Below, piece after piece: positions 1 through 7,495 of a stretch of DNA of 16,370 bases. The translations under genes and the position numbers were made by a program. The stretch's first letter is position 1. Each line of letters starts with the position of its first letter. Origin of the DNA: an uncultured Bacilli bacterium (GTDB lineage Bacteria; Bacillota_I; Bacilli_A; RF39; UBA660); the NCBI GenBank assembly GCA_944372315.1, contig CALVYX010000057.1:1-16370 (forward strand), in the 5' to 3' direction. The notes under the pieces were generated by a model. That model worked only from the letters and a program-made list of their open reading frames with translations, was not told where the DNA came from and did no database searches.

Positions 1-908
1 CCATTTAGTTTCTCTTCACGTCTAGTAAGTTCTAATAACTTATGATTAAGTTCATTTAATTCAATATTTAATTTACCTAAATCATTTTTACTTTCAATAA
101 ATAAAGTATCATCACTATTTCCTTTAATATTTAAATTTAAAATCTTAGTATTTAATTCATCAATATTATTTTTTACTTCTTCATACTGATGATTCATCTC
201 TTCTATTTCATAAGCGATTAATGCTACTTCAATATTTTCTAATTTCTCTTTATTATCTAAGTATTCTAAAGCTTTCTTACTCTGTTCTTTTAAAGGTTCT
301 ACTTGCACTTCTAATTCTGCAATAATATCATTTACACGATCTAAATTATTATTAGTTCTATCTAATTTTCTTATGGCTTCTTCTTTTCTTTTTTTGTATT
401 TTAAAACACCAGCCGCTCCTTCAAATATAGCACGTCTCTCTTCGGGAGAATTAGATAAAATTTTACTAATATCTCCTTGTGAAATAATATTAAAAGCATC
501 TTTCCCTATACCACTATCAATAAATAAATCTGTAATATCTTTTAGTCTACATTTTTCTCCATTTAAAAAATACTCGTTTTCTCCTGTTCTATATACTCTT
601 CTTTTAATAGATACTTCATTGTATGGAACATTTAAATAGTTATCACTATTATCAAATGTTAAAGATACACTAGCTACATTTAATGGATTACGCGATTTAG
701 ACCCAGAAAAAATAACATCGGTCATTCCAGCATCTCCCCTTAGAGATTTTACTGATTGTTCACCTAATACCCATCTTACTGCATCAACAATATTACTTTT
801 TCCAGATCCATTAGGTCCTACGATACAAGTAGTCTTACCATCTAAACTTATCGTTAGTTTATCCGCAAAAGATTTAAATCCCGAAGCGCTTATTTCTTTC
901 AAGTACAT
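1..908 (-). CDS. smc: Chromosome segregation ATPase SMC, N-terminal part (cut by window edge)
   Basis: This is the first 302 codons of the SMC condensin ATPase, which organises and segregates the chromosome with ScpA/ScpB. I read the frame by hand from the ATG at 908. The N-terminal half of the ATPase head is clear: GFKSFADK near residue 10, Walker A GPNGSGKS at about residues 31-38, the VRWVLGEQ segment after it, and the Q-loop motif ISQGDISKIL followed by PEERRAIFEGAAGV. From about residue 165 the sequence becomes the charged heptad pattern of the first coiled-coil arm. The frame is open to base 1, so the hinge, second arm and C-terminal head lie outside the window. The start has an AGGGTGAT ribosome site six or so bases upstream and a good promoter at 934-962. 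I see no internal disruption. Confidence 0.96.
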   Translation of the reverse strand, partial: MYLKEISASGFKSFADKLTISLDGKTTCIVGPNGSGKSNIVDAVRWVLGEQSVKSLRGDAGMTDVIFSGSKSRNPLNVASVSLTFDNSDNYLNVPYNEVSIKRRVYRTGENEYFLNGEKCRLKDITDLFIDSGIGKDAFNIISQGDISKILSNSPEERRAIFEGAAGVLKYKKRKEEAIRKLDRTNNNLDRVNDIIAELEVQVEPLKEQSKKALEYLDNKEKLENIEVALIAYEIEEMNHQYEEVKNNIDELNTKILNLNIKGNSDDTLFIESKNDLGKLNIELNELNHKLLELTRREEKLN

Positions 909-933
909 TTATATCACCCTATCTACTATAGAA

Positions 934-962
934 ATTATACTATAAACTTAAGCATTTCACAA
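934..962 (-). promoter_or_regulatory. SigA-type promoter of smc
   Basis: On the minus strand TTGTGA (957-962) and a perfect TATAAT (934-939) are separated by 17 bases. The start of smc is 25 bases further on. The -35 lies just beyond the terminator-like hairpin of the nuclease gene, so smc appears to be transcribed independently of it. Confidence 0.75.
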
Positions 963-967
963 ATAAA

Positions 968-995
968 AAAATTATAATATCAAAATTATAATTTT
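968..995 (-). terminator. Terminator-like hairpin of the Rpn-type nuclease gene
   Basis: An 11-bp all-A/T inverted repeat (968-978 with 985-995, 6-base loop) is followed on the minus strand by a T-rich run. It overlaps the stop codon of the nuclease gene. The stem has no G-C pair, so it would be a weak terminator. Confidence 0.5.
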
Positions 996-1830
996 ATTTA
1001 AGTCTATTAATTTGTTCTATTGTTAATCCTGTACAAGCAGCGATTGTATTTTTATCGATGTTGTTTTTCAACATTTTAATGGCTATTGACTTCTTGGTTT
1101 TATTGATACCTGCATCTTCTGCTCGTTTCATTAACGTATTATGTATTTTTCTAGCATCTTCTTCTGCACTCATATATTCTTTAAATTGATAATCAGTATT
1201 CATTACAGTTACTTTATCCATATATTTTCTTACCACCTTATCATTTGAAGATAACCTCTTTAATTCTTCTGGATTTAAATCTAACATAATTAAATATTTA
1301 TTTTCATTTATCTTCTTTTCGTCATTATCATACCATATTTTTTTATAATAATCCATATTTATTTCGTATATATATAAGTTACTTACATATTCTTTTTTCT
1401 CATCATCTCTTACCTTATAAATCCTTATATCTTTTTTATCTTTTAAACCATAAGTTAAGTTTATTTGAATAAATCTTTTATCTTCACTATAATTATCTCC
1501 AACTACAGTATCAGAAGCATAAATATCACTAATATATGCCATATTCCTTACTCTTACATACTCATTATAATAAGTATTTATTTCTATCTCAATAACTCCC
1601 ACATCAGTTAATAAAATTGCATCTAAATGTTTTCTTTTAACATGAATATTTCTCGAATTTCTTTCTTGGTTTTTAATTTCAATTTTATTAATTTTTAACT
1701 TTAAAATACTCTCTAACAAACATTGTAATATTTCTGTATCATTTTCTTGCAACATGACTTCTTTAAATGCACGATCATATTTACAAGTGTAAAATTTATC
1801 TATTTCCTTTATCTTTTTTACATCATCCAC
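994..1830 (-). CDS. PD-(D/E)XK nuclease-family transposase-like protein (Rpn/YhgA type)
   Basis: A 278-residue protein with the usual layout of the Rpn (recombination-promoting nuclease) / PD-(D/E)XK transposase family, whose members cut DNA and are thought to promote RecA-independent recombination. The N-terminus has the typical DRAFKEVM segment (about residues 19-26). The probable nuclease core is D70 (in HLDAILL) followed by E81/E83 and N85 in IEIEIN, where many relatives have an E-x-Q. The C-terminus (about 232-278) carries the family's helical tail: an EDA-like stretch, KSIAIKMLKNN, and a final GLTIEQINRL resembling a helix-turn-helix. The start is a GTG at 1830, preceded by GAGGTG at good spacing. 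It sits alone between smc and pnp, and I see no terminal inverted repeats around it, so it looks like a domesticated or single-gene insertion. The family call is firm; activity is not shown. Confidence 0.8.
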   Translation of the reverse strand: MDDVKKIKEIDKFYTCKYDRAFKEVMLQENDTEILQCLLESILKLKINKIEIKNQERNSRNIHVKRKHLDAILLTDVGVIEIEINTYYNEYVRVRNMAYISDIYASDTVVGDNYSEDKRFIQINLTYGLKDKKDIRIYKVRDDEKKEYVSNLYIYEINMDYYKKIWYDNDEKKINENKYLIMLDLNPEELKRLSSNDKVVRKYMDKVTVMNTDYQFKEYMSAEEDARKIHNTLMKRAEDAGINKTKKSIAIKMLKNNIDKNTIAACTGLTIEQINRLK

Positions 1831-1847
1831 TATAACACCTCAAAGTC

Positions 1848-1876
1848 ATGTTACTATAGTATGAAAAACTTGTAAA
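1848..1876 (-). promoter_or_regulatory. Possible promoter of the Rpn-type nuclease gene
   Basis: TTTACA (1871-1876) and TAACAT (1848-1853) on the minus strand are separated by 17 bases, ending 17 bases before the GTG start. The -10 is a weak match (4 of 6). Confidence 0.35.
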
Positions 1877-1880
1877 ATCA

Positions 1881-1976
1881 TTGTTTTATAATAAAAAATC
1901 ATAAAACAAAAGCAATTTTAATTTTTATAGGATAAATTCATGTTTTTTATCTCATATTTTTATTAAAATTGCTTTT
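1881..1976 (-). terminator. Tandem palindromes after pnp (terminator and possible palindromic repeat)
   Basis: Two adjoining perfect inverted repeats lie downstream of pnp. The first met by polymerase is a 15-bp stem (1962-1976 with 1908-1922) enclosing 39 bases, which themselves hold a GATAAA/TTTATC inner stem (1931-1936 with 1946-1951). The second is a 9-bp stem, TTGTTTTAT/ATAAAACAA (1881-1889 with 1901-1909). The first stem is followed on the minus strand by TTGTTTTATG rather than a clean U-tract. End of transcription or 3'-end protection of the pnp mRNA is the likely role; a small palindromic mobile repeat is an alternative. Confidence 0.55.
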
Positions 1977-1996
1977 ATTATACTTTTATATTTTTT

Positions 1997-4126
1997 TTAC
2001 ATTGCATCGCGTCTTGAGAAATTTAATCTACCTTTTTTATCAGTTCCAATCGCTTTTACTACTATTTCATCTCCTACTTTAACAACATCTTCTACTTTTT
2101 CAACACGTTCTTTCGCTAATTTAGAAATATGAACTAATCCTTCACATCCTGGCCATACTTGAACAAAACATCCAAAGTCTTCGATAGATACTACTTTAGC
2201 AGTATATATTTTACCTTCTTCTACTTCTCTTACAATATTTTGAATCATTTCTGCGGTCTTATTAATAATATCTTGATCAGAGTGATAAATAATAACTCTT
2301 CCATCATCTTCTAAATCTACCTTAACAGCATTAATATCAGTAACCGCACTTACATTACTAGCTTCGCAAATAATCTTAGTAATCATTTCTCCACCCTTAC
2401 CAATAACATCTTTAATTTTTTCCGGTTTAATCATAAATGTAAGAGTTTTTGGTGCATATTTACTAACTTCTTTTCTTGGCTCTGGAATTTGTTTTTGAAT
2501 CACATCTAGTATCTCCATACGAGCATCTTTTGCTTGTGCTAATGCTTCTTTTAATATCTGTTTTGTAATACCTTTGATCTTAATATCCATCTGTAATGCA
2601 CATATACCATCTCTTGTACCTGCTACTTTAAAGTCCATATCTCCTAAGTGATCTTCCATTCCTTGAATATCTGTTAAAATAGTATAATCATCACCATCCG
2701 TAATAAGACCCATAGCAATACCTGCAACTGGTGCTTTAATTGGAACACCTGCGGCCATTAAAGACATACATCCAGCACAAATACTTGCTTGCGATGATGA
2801 TCCATTACTCTCTAGTATTTCTGATACAACTCTTATGGTATATGGAAATTCGTCTTCACTAGGAATTACTTGAAGAAGCGCTTTTTCTCCTAAGGCACCA
2901 TGTCCTATTTCACGTCTTCCAGGAGAACCATATCTACCAGTCTCTCCTACTGAGAATTGTGGAAAATTATAGTGAAGCATAAATCTTTTTTCATCTTCTA
3001 AAGATAATCCATCTAATATTTGATGTTCACCTAATGCTCCTAATGTTGTAATAGATAAACTTTGCGTTTGACCTCTTGTAAACAATGCGGAACCATGAGT
3101 TCTTGGTAAAATATCAATATCTGTTGATAATGGACGAATTTCGGTCATACTTCTTCCATCCGCTCTAGTTTTTTCTTTTACAACAATTCTTCTAAATAAT
3201 TCATATTCTAATTCTTCTAACACCAATTTAACTTTAGTAAGAAGTTCTTCTAACTCTTTTTCTTTAAGTTCACTATTTTCTTCTTCGTATTTAGCAACAA
3301 CATCTTCTTTTACTTTATCGATTGCGGCATATTTTTCTAGTTTATCTTTAATTCTTAATGCTTCATCTAATTTATCACGACATAATGAAGAGATTTCTTC
3401 TTTTAATTCATTAGTTATTTCTAACTTTTCATACTCCATTTTCTTTTCGCCAATTTCTTCAATAATCTTCTCTTCAAAAGCAATAAGTTCTTTAATCGCT
3501 TCATGACCAAACATTAATGCTTCTAACATATCATCTTCGCTAACTTGTTTAGCACTAGACTCTACCATGTTAATAGCTTCCTTCGTTCCTGCTACTGTTA
3601 AATCAATATCACTTACTTCTAGTTGTTCTGGAGTTGGATTAATTACAAACTCTCCATTTACACGACCAACTTTGACACCAGCAATAGGTCCGTCAAAAGG
3701 AATTTTGCTAATACAAGTTGCAATACTAGATCCTAATAATGCTGTTATCTCAGGTGAATTATCTTGTTCTACTGATAAAACAGTATTAACAATCTGTACC
3801 TCATTTCTAAATCCTTCTGGGAATAATGGGCGCATTGGTCTATCGATCATTCTAGCAGCTAAAGTTGCATTATCAGTAGGTCTACCTTCTCTTTTTATAA
3901 ATCCCCCTGGTATTTTACCTACGGAATATAATTTTTCTTGATAAAGTACCATCAAAGGAAAGAAATCAGATAAAATATTTGCATTTTTACTAACTACAGC
4001 AGTGGATAACACTACAGTATCTCCATATCTAACTAAAACAGCCCCATGAGCTTGTTTCGCCATTTCTCCATGTTCTACTACGATTTTTCTTCCTCTAAAG
4101 TCTAATTCAAATACTTTCTTTTCCAT
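1997..4126 (-). CDS. pnp: Polyribonucleotide nucleotidyltransferase (PNPase)
   Basis: PNPase degrades RNA 3'-to-5' by phosphorolysis in the cytoplasm and takes part in mRNA turnover. The protein has 709 residues, the normal size. It has the first RNase PH domain (N-terminal [20 protein letters not shown] onward), a helical linker rich in K/E (about 230-310), the second RNase PH domain with FTRGQTQSL and the active-site acidic residues in MDFKVAGT and LQMDIK, a KH domain with a GKGG loop, and a C-terminal S1 domain ([19 protein letters not shown]). It ends directly after the S1 fold, without a long acidic tail. An upstream in-frame ATG at 4138 is part of the ribosome site itself (ATGGAGG), so the ATG at 4126, five bases after GGAGG, is the better start. 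It follows rpsO, the conserved rpsO-pnp order, with an intercistronic hairpin. Confidence 0.98.
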   Translation of the reverse strand: MEKKVFELDFRGRKIVVEHGEMAKQAHGAVLVRYGDTVVLSTAVVSKNANILSDFFPLMVLYQEKLYSVGKIPGGFIKREGRPTDNATLAARMIDRPMRPLFPEGFRNEVQIVNTVLSVEQDNSPEITALLGSSIATCISKIPFDGPIAGVKVGRVNGEFVINPTPEQLEVSDIDLTVAGTKEAINMVESSAKQVSEDDMLEALMFGHEAIKELIAFEEKIIEEIGEKKMEYEKLEITNELKEEISSLCRDKLDEALRIKDKLEKYAAIDKVKEDVVAKYEEENSELKEKELEELLTKVKLVLEELEYELFRRIVVKEKTRADGRSMTEIRPLSTDIDILPRTHGSALFTRGQTQSLSITTLGALGEHQILDGLSLEDEKRFMLHYNFPQFSVGETGRYGSPGRREIGHGALGEKALLQVIPSEDEFPYTIRVVSEILESNGSSSQASICAGCMSLMAAGVPIKAPVAGIAMGLITDGDDYTILTDIQGMEDHLGDMDFKVAGTRDGICALQMDIKIKGITKQILKEALAQAKDARMEILDVIQKQIPEPRKEVSKYAPKTLTFMIKPEKIKDVIGKGGEMITKIICEASNVSAVTDINAVKVDLEDDGRVIIYHSDQDIINKTAEMIQNIVREVEEGKIYTAKVVSIEDFGCFVQVWPGCEGLVHISKLAKERVEKVEDVVKVGDEIVVKAIGTDKKGRLNFSRRDAM

Positions 4127-4154
4127 GTTTACCTCCATTTTATGTAAAAAATAA

Positions 4155-4174
4155 AGACACTAAAAACAGTGTCT
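4155..4174 (-). terminator. Intercistronic rpsO-pnp hairpin (attenuator-type terminator)
   Basis: AGACACT/AGTGTCT (4168-4174 with 4155-4161, 6-base loop), followed on the minus strand by TTATTTTTT. It overlaps the rpsO stop codon. A partial terminator here would let rpsO be made in excess over pnp. The E. coli rpsO-pnp region is also known to have a terminator between the two genes. Confidence 0.75.
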
Positions 4175-4442
4175 ACTTTCTTAATCCTAATTTTTTAATT
4201 ACTTCACGATATCCATTGATATCTGTCTTTGCTAAATAATTTAACAAGCTTCTTCTTTGCCCAACTTTTCTTAAAAGTCCACGTCTTGAATGATAATCAT
4301 GAATATGTTCTTTCAAGTGTTCTGTCAAAATGTTAATCTCTTCTGTAAGAATTGCAATTTGAACTTCTGCTGAACCTGTATCATTTTCATTTTTAGCAAA
4401 GTCTTTAATAATTTTAGCTTTTACTTCTTTAGATAAAGCCAC
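4173..4442 (-). CDS. rpsO: Small ribosomal subunit protein uS15
   Basis: Ribosomal protein S15 binds the central domain of 16S rRNA. The sequence shows the diagnostic [16 protein letters not shown] stretch, the [19 protein letters not shown] segment that contacts rRNA, and the ending [12 protein letters not shown]. Starting at GTG 4442 gives 89 residues, the usual S15 length, with GGGAG nine bases upstream. The ATG at 4451 would add three residues, but it directly abuts that ribosome site, so I prefer the GTG. It is preceded by a structured leader and its own promoter, and followed by pnp. Confidence 0.97.
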   Translation of the reverse strand: MALSKEVKAKIIKDFAKNENDTGSAEVQIAILTEEINILTEHLKEHIHDYHSRRGLLRKVGQRRSLLNYLAKTDINGYREVIKKLGLRK

Positions 4443-4520
4443 CTTAATCATCTCCCTTTCTTATAATTCACTATCTACTGAGTAATGGTCGGAAGAATCC
4501 ATTACTAAGAAGAAGTAAGC
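4443..4520 (-). promoter_or_regulatory. Structured 5' leader of rpsO (candidate S15 autoregulatory site)
   Basis: From the predicted start of transcription near 4520 to the rpsO start there are about 75 untranslated bases. They contain a perfect 8-bp hairpin, AGTAATGG/CCATTACT (4499-4506 with 4481-4488, 10-base loop), plus further pairing potential towards the ribosome site. Many bacterial rpsO leaders are bound by S15 to repress their own translation; these leaders differ in structure between lineages. That this one binds S15 is inference. Confidence 0.5.
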
Positions 4521-4526
4521 ATTAAT

Positions 4527-4555
4527 AATATATCTTATTTATTTAAATAAATCAA
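4527..4555 (-). promoter_or_regulatory. SigA-type promoter of rpsO-pnp
   Basis: TTGATT (4550-4555) and TATATT (4527-4532) on the minus strand with exact 17-base spacing, nine bases beyond the ftsZ stop codon. The spacer is mostly a perfect A/T palindrome (ATTTATTTAAATAAAT). No convincing ftsZ terminator separates the genes, so read-through from ftsAZ is possible. Confidence 0.65.
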
Positions 4556-4563
4556 GTATTTTT

Positions 4564-5664
4564 TTAATAATTTCTATTTCTTAAGAATGGAGGTAATTCA
4601 TATTCGCTTTCAGAATCACTATCATCCTCTTCGTCGATAATAGGTGTTGCCACTTCTGCTTCTTTAATTCTTCTAGTTGGAGTTTGAGCAGTATTATAAA
4701 GTGGTTCTTTATTATTTTTATCAAAGCCAGTAGCAATTACTGTTACTATTACTTCATCAGTTAAGTTTTCATTAATAACAGAACCAAATATTGTATTAAT
4801 ATCCGTATTAGAGGCAGCACGTACAACTTCTGCAGCTTGTTCTGCTTCAAATAATGTTAAATTCATACCACCAGTAATATTGATAATAGCATCCGTTGCT
4901 CCTGAAATAGATGTTTCCAAAAGCGGACTAGAAACGGCTTGTTTTGCGGCTTCTATTGCCCTATCTTCACCCATACCTATACCAATACCAATAATAGCAT
5001 TTCCTGATTTTTCCATAACCGCTTTTACATCGGCAAAATCCAAGTTAACAAGTCCAACTACCGCTATTAAATCTGATATTGATTGGACACCTCTACGAAG
5101 TACATTGTCTACTTCTTTAAATGCTTCTAACATAGGTGTCGTTTTATCAATAATTTCTCTTAATCTATCATTAGGAATGACAATTAAAGTATCTACATGT
5201 TTCTTTAACTCTTCAATTCCAGCAAGAGCATTTTCCATTCTCTTACGTCCTTCAAAAGTAAATGGTTTAGTAACTATTGCAACAGTTAATGCCCCCAAAG
5301 CTTGTGCAATTTCAGCAACAACAGGTGCAGCACCAGATCCTGTTCCTCCACCCATTCCACAAGTAACGAAAACCATATCAGCTCCAGCTAAAGCGTCTTC
5401 AATCTCTTTTTTAGATTCCACTGCAGCTTCCCTACCAATTTCTGTCTTTGCCCCTTCTCCTAGCCCATCATTAAGGTTAACTCCTATTTGAATTTTTACA
5501 TCTGCTTGAGAATTATTTAATACTTGCAAATCAGTATTCGCTACAATAAATTCTACACCTTTTACCCCTGACTCTATCATACGATTAACGGCATTTCCAC
5601 CGCCACCACCTATACCTATTACTTTAATTTTTGCTAATTGATCCATTTCTAATGCGCCAAACAT
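4564..5664 (-). CDS. ftsZ: Cell division protein FtsZ
   Basis: Tubulin-like GTPase that assembles the cytokinetic Z ring at mid-cell. It has 366 residues. The N-terminal nucleotide fold shows [17 protein letters not shown] (about 14-30) and the tubulin signature GMGGGTGSG (103-111). The T7 synergy loop is NLDFADVK (about 206-213). A short acidic linker ([10 protein letters not shown]) is followed by the conserved C-terminal peptide ELPPFLRNR, which binds FtsA and other partners. The ATG at 5664 is seven bases after AAGGAGG. This ribosome site overlaps the ftsA stop codon, so the two genes are transcribed and probably translated together. The linker is short compared with B. subtilis. Confidence 0.98.
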   Translation of the reverse strand: MFGALEMDQLAKIKVIGIGGGGGNAVNRMIESGVKGVEFIVANTDLQVLNNSQADVKIQIGVNLNDGLGEGAKTEIGREAAVESKKEIEDALAGADMVFVTCGMGGGTGSGAAPVVAEIAQALGALTVAIVTKPFTFEGRKRMENALAGIEELKKHVDTLIVIPNDRLREIIDKTTPMLEAFKEVDNVLRRGVQSISDLIAVVGLVNLDFADVKAVMEKSGNAIIGIGIGMGEDRAIEAAKQAVSSPLLETSISGATDAIINITGGMNLTLFEAEQAAEVVRAASNTDINTIFGSVINENLTDEVIVTVIATGFDKNNKEPLYNTAQTPTRRIKEAEVATPIIDEEDDSDSESEYELPPFLRNRNY

Positions 5665-5676
5665 TCCAATTCCTCC

Positions 5677-6924
5677 TTAGTTTCCAATAAAGTATCCAAA
5701 TACCTTACTGACAATTGTATCATTTGTTGTTTTTTTAATACTTCTTTTATTGTTCAACATTTCATCTATTTTATCTTCATCAAACATGGATAAAGTTTGT
5801 TCTCTTAATTTTAATTTTTCATGATAATATTTTATAATACCAAAAGCACTAGAATATTTATTATTTCTAATACCAATAGTTGTAATATTCAAAGTATTAG
5901 CGTTGATTCCTAAAGTATTTTCTACTACATAGCTAAATCCTGTTAATTCACTAATACCACCTGTAACAATTATATAACTTATTTTTCTTTTTGTTAAGGC
6001 ATTAATTTGTTTTTTTGCAAGTTTTAGTAATTCTACCACTCGAGATTCTACTATTTCTGAAATCTCATATTGATTGATAATTACTCGATCTCCACTTTTA
6101 GTTTCTATTTCTAGAACATCATTTACATCGGCATATCTTCTACTACATACAGCAAAATTTTCTTTTAAAGTTCTAGAAGTCGTTAAATCTACTCCATAAA
6201 TATAGGAAATATCTTTATCTATATTTTTACTACCCAATTCAATATTGTCTTGTTTTATAATAATTCCTTTATTAAAAATAGATACATCTATTTTTTCACT
6301 GCCTATGTTAATAACTGCTCCTAATTTTTTATCCAAATCATTATTTTTAGCTTCATAATAATCTCCAATACTACCAAAAGTTATATCAATAACTTCGATT
6401 CCACAAGATTCAAAAACTTCTAAAAATGGAATAATAGTTCTTTTTGGAGCTGCTGCTAACACTGCTTTTACTTCTAAATATTCTCCATGAAGACCTTTAG
6501 GATCTTGAACACTTTCTTTATCATCTACTGTAAAAGTAATAGGAATTATTGTGACAAGGCTTTCTTTATCTTGCAATTTTTCGATAACAGCATCTTCTAA
6601 TGAAGATACAATATCCTCACCTGTAACAAGTCCATCTTCACTATTTATTCTAGTGTTACCAGATACTACACTAAATCTTCTCTCATTAGCTGGTACTGTT
6701 ACAATTGCTTTATCTATTTTAACTCCTATAGAAGGTTCAATTTCTTTTAGAGCCAACTTTAAAGAATTAATTGCTAATTCCTTATCTACAACTAATCCTT
6801 TTTTTATTCCTGTCGATCTAACATTAGTAGAAGCCAAAATATTAAACCTGTCATCTAGAAATTCACTAACAACAATTTTTATACTATCACTACCAATATC
6901 TATTCCAGTATAAATTTCTCTCAT
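5677..6924 (-). CDS. ftsA: Cell division protein FtsA
   Basis: Actin-like ATPase that tethers FtsZ to the membrane. It has 415 residues with the actin-fold nucleotide motifs: GIDIGSDSIKIVV near the N-terminus (phosphate 1), GAVINIGSEKIDVSIF in the middle (phosphate 2), and YIIVTGGISELTGF (adenosine loop). The divergent segment after phosphate 1 corresponds to the FtsA-specific 1C region. The C-terminus SKVFGYFIGN fits the amphipathic membrane-targeting helix of the family. The ATG at 6924 has AGGAG seven bases upstream. The stop codon is 12 bases before the ftsZ start, and a good promoter precedes the gene. Confidence 0.96.
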   Translation of the reverse strand: MREIYTGIDIGSDSIKIVVSEFLDDRFNILASTNVRSTGIKKGLVVDKELAINSLKLALKEIEPSIGVKIDKAIVTVPANERRFSVVSGNTRINSEDGLVTGEDIVSSLEDAVIEKLQDKESLVTIIPITFTVDDKESVQDPKGLHGEYLEVKAVLAAAPKRTIIPFLEVFESCGIEVIDITFGSIGDYYEAKNNDLDKKLGAVINIGSEKIDVSIFNKGIIIKQDNIELGSKNIDKDISYIYGVDLTTSRTLKENFAVCSRRYADVNDVLEIETKSGDRVIINQYEISEIVESRVVELLKLAKKQINALTKRKISYIIVTGGISELTGFSYVVENTLGINANTLNITTIGIRNNKYSSAFGIIKYYHEKLKLREQTLSMFDEDKIDEMLNNKRSIKKTTNDTIVSKVFGYFIGN

Positions 6925-6949
6925 ATCATCGCTCCTACTTTCAAAATAT

Positions 6950-6977
6950 ATTATACTATATTTTGTTATTATTTCAA
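6950..6977 (-). promoter_or_regulatory. SigA-type promoter of ftsA-ftsZ
   Basis: TTGAAA (6972-6977) and perfect TATAAT (6950-6955) on the minus strand, 16-base spacing, 25 bases before the ftsA start. It lies just downstream of the bacteriocin-cassette terminator, so ftsAZ is insulated from the cassette. Confidence 0.75.
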
Positions 6978-6997
6978 ATACTTTTTAAAAATAAGAA

Positions 6998-7019
6998 AAA
7001 GGTAACCATAGTTACCTTT
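6998..7019 (-). terminator. Terminator of the bacteriocin cassette
   Basis: Perfect 9-bp stem AAAGGTAAC/GTTACCTTT (7011-7019 with 6998-7006), 4-base loop, then a T-rich run on the minus strand. The stem overlaps the stop codon of the last small gene of the cassette. Confidence 0.85.
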
Positions 7020-7182
7020 AACATACTACAATATGATATAGACCTCTTAAAAACGTTCCTAAATACGTACCTATATTAAAAATAGTTACTACTAATATAT
7101 TAAATATCATCATAATGATAGGTGAAGATAGTATTAAGATAATATATAATTTATTTTTACTATTTTTTATTAAATTTTGCAT
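7018..7182 (-). CDS. Small hydrophobic peptide, candidate bacteriocin immunity protein (54 aa)
   Basis: Read by hand: an ATG at 7182, overlapping the end of the preceding bacteriocin-like gene by 13 bases, opens 54 codons ending in TAA inside the terminator stem. The product has a basic N-terminus (KNSKNK), a long hydrophobic stretch (about residues 12-37, enough for one membrane helix) and a shorter second one, and ends in cysteine. There is no double-glycine leader. Small membrane peptides encoded directly after class II bacteriocins are commonly their immunity proteins, so position and character suggest that role. Residues 38-46 (G-T-Y-L-G-T-F-L-R) match residues 38-46 of the neighbouring peptide (G-R-S-L-G-T-A-I-R), which may mean shared ancestry or a shared partner. 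Its ribosome site is weak, so translation is probably coupled to the upstream gene. Confidence 0.6.
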   Translation of the reverse strand: MQNLIKNSKNKLYIILILSSPIIMMIFNILVVTIFNIGTYLGTFLRGLYHIVVC

Positions 7183-7340
7183 AAAGATCCAAGCGTGATT
7201 CTTCTAATAGCAGTACCTAGGCTTCTTCCTACATCCATAATTACCTTGATTCCTCCAGTAAAAGCATTAATAATAGCCCCAGATATATCTAATCCACCAG
7301 TAATTGCTAATAACTCATTTCTATTGTTAATTGTTTCCAT
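7170..7340 (-). CDS. Double-glycine-leader bacteriocin-like peptide B (56 aa)
   Basis: A 56-codon gene with an excellent ribosome site (AAGGAGG five bases before the ATG). The first 16 residues fit a class II leader: E9-L10 and I13 at positions -8, -7 and -4 before G15-G16, the site cut by C39-peptidase exporters. The predicted mature peptide is 40 residues, cationic and rich in glycine and aliphatic residues. It has a GxxxG helix-pairing motif (G38-RSL-G42) and a cysteine three residues from the end. GxxxG motifs in both partners are a hallmark of two-peptide class IIb bacteriocins, which form membrane pores. The upstream gene encodes the presumed partner. Exact activity and target cannot be read from sequence. 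Confidence 0.75.
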   Translation of the reverse strand: METINNRNELLAITGGLDISGAIINAFTGGIKVIMDVGRSLGTAIRRITLGSLCKI

Positions 7341-7350
7341 TACTTCCTCC

Positions 7351-7491
7351 TTAATTACATTTTAATGGTCTCACAAAACCATCTATTACACCTATTAAAA
7401 ATATTATTCCAGCTGCAATACCTATTCCTCCCCAAACAGATATTCCACCACCTTTAATACAAGATAAATCTTTTTTATCGATTTCTACCAT
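7351..7491 (-). CDS. Double-glycine-leader bacteriocin-like peptide A (46 aa)
   Basis: A 46-codon gene starting at ATG 7491, preceded by AGGGGG at seven bases within the end of the accessory-protein gene. The leader MVEIDKKDLSCIKGG has L at -7 and I at -4 before G14-G15, as expected for cleavage by the C39 domain of the exporter encoded upstream. The predicted mature peptide is about 31 residues, extremely glycine/isoleucine-rich, with GxxxG (G24-IAA-G28), and ends RPLKCN. It would be a membrane-active peptide. Together with peptide B, encoded 10 bases downstream, it forms a plausible class IIb pair. A third glycine after the GG leaves the exact cut site open by one residue. It is short and easily skipped by gene callers. 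Confidence 0.75.
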   Translation of the reverse strand: MVEIDKKDLSCIKGGGISVWGGIGIAAGIIFLIGVIDGFVRPLKCN

Positions 7492-7495
7492 TATC

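Noticed and set aside
3567..3941. Open frame on the plus strand inside pnp
   Set aside because: It is antisense to the strongly conserved first RNase PH domain of pnp and has no ribosome site; a shadow frame.
4442..4451. ATG at 4451 as the start of rpsO
   Set aside because: It directly abuts the GGGAG ribosome site; the GTG at 4442 gives the normal 89-residue S15 and proper spacing.
4880..5491. 203-codon open frame on the plus strand inside ftsZ
   Set aside because: Antisense to conserved FtsZ codons, with low-complexity S/P/I composition typical of a shadow frame.
7018..7182. Third gene as another GG-leader bacteriocin
   Set aside because: No Gly-Gly or leader pattern precedes its hydrophobic part, so it would not be cut by the C39 peptidase; kept as an immunity candidate.
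7177..7365. 62-codon plus-strand frame over the bacteriocin genes
   Set aside because: It is the antisense of two minus-strand genes that have strong ribosome sites and GG leaders; no ribosome site of its own.
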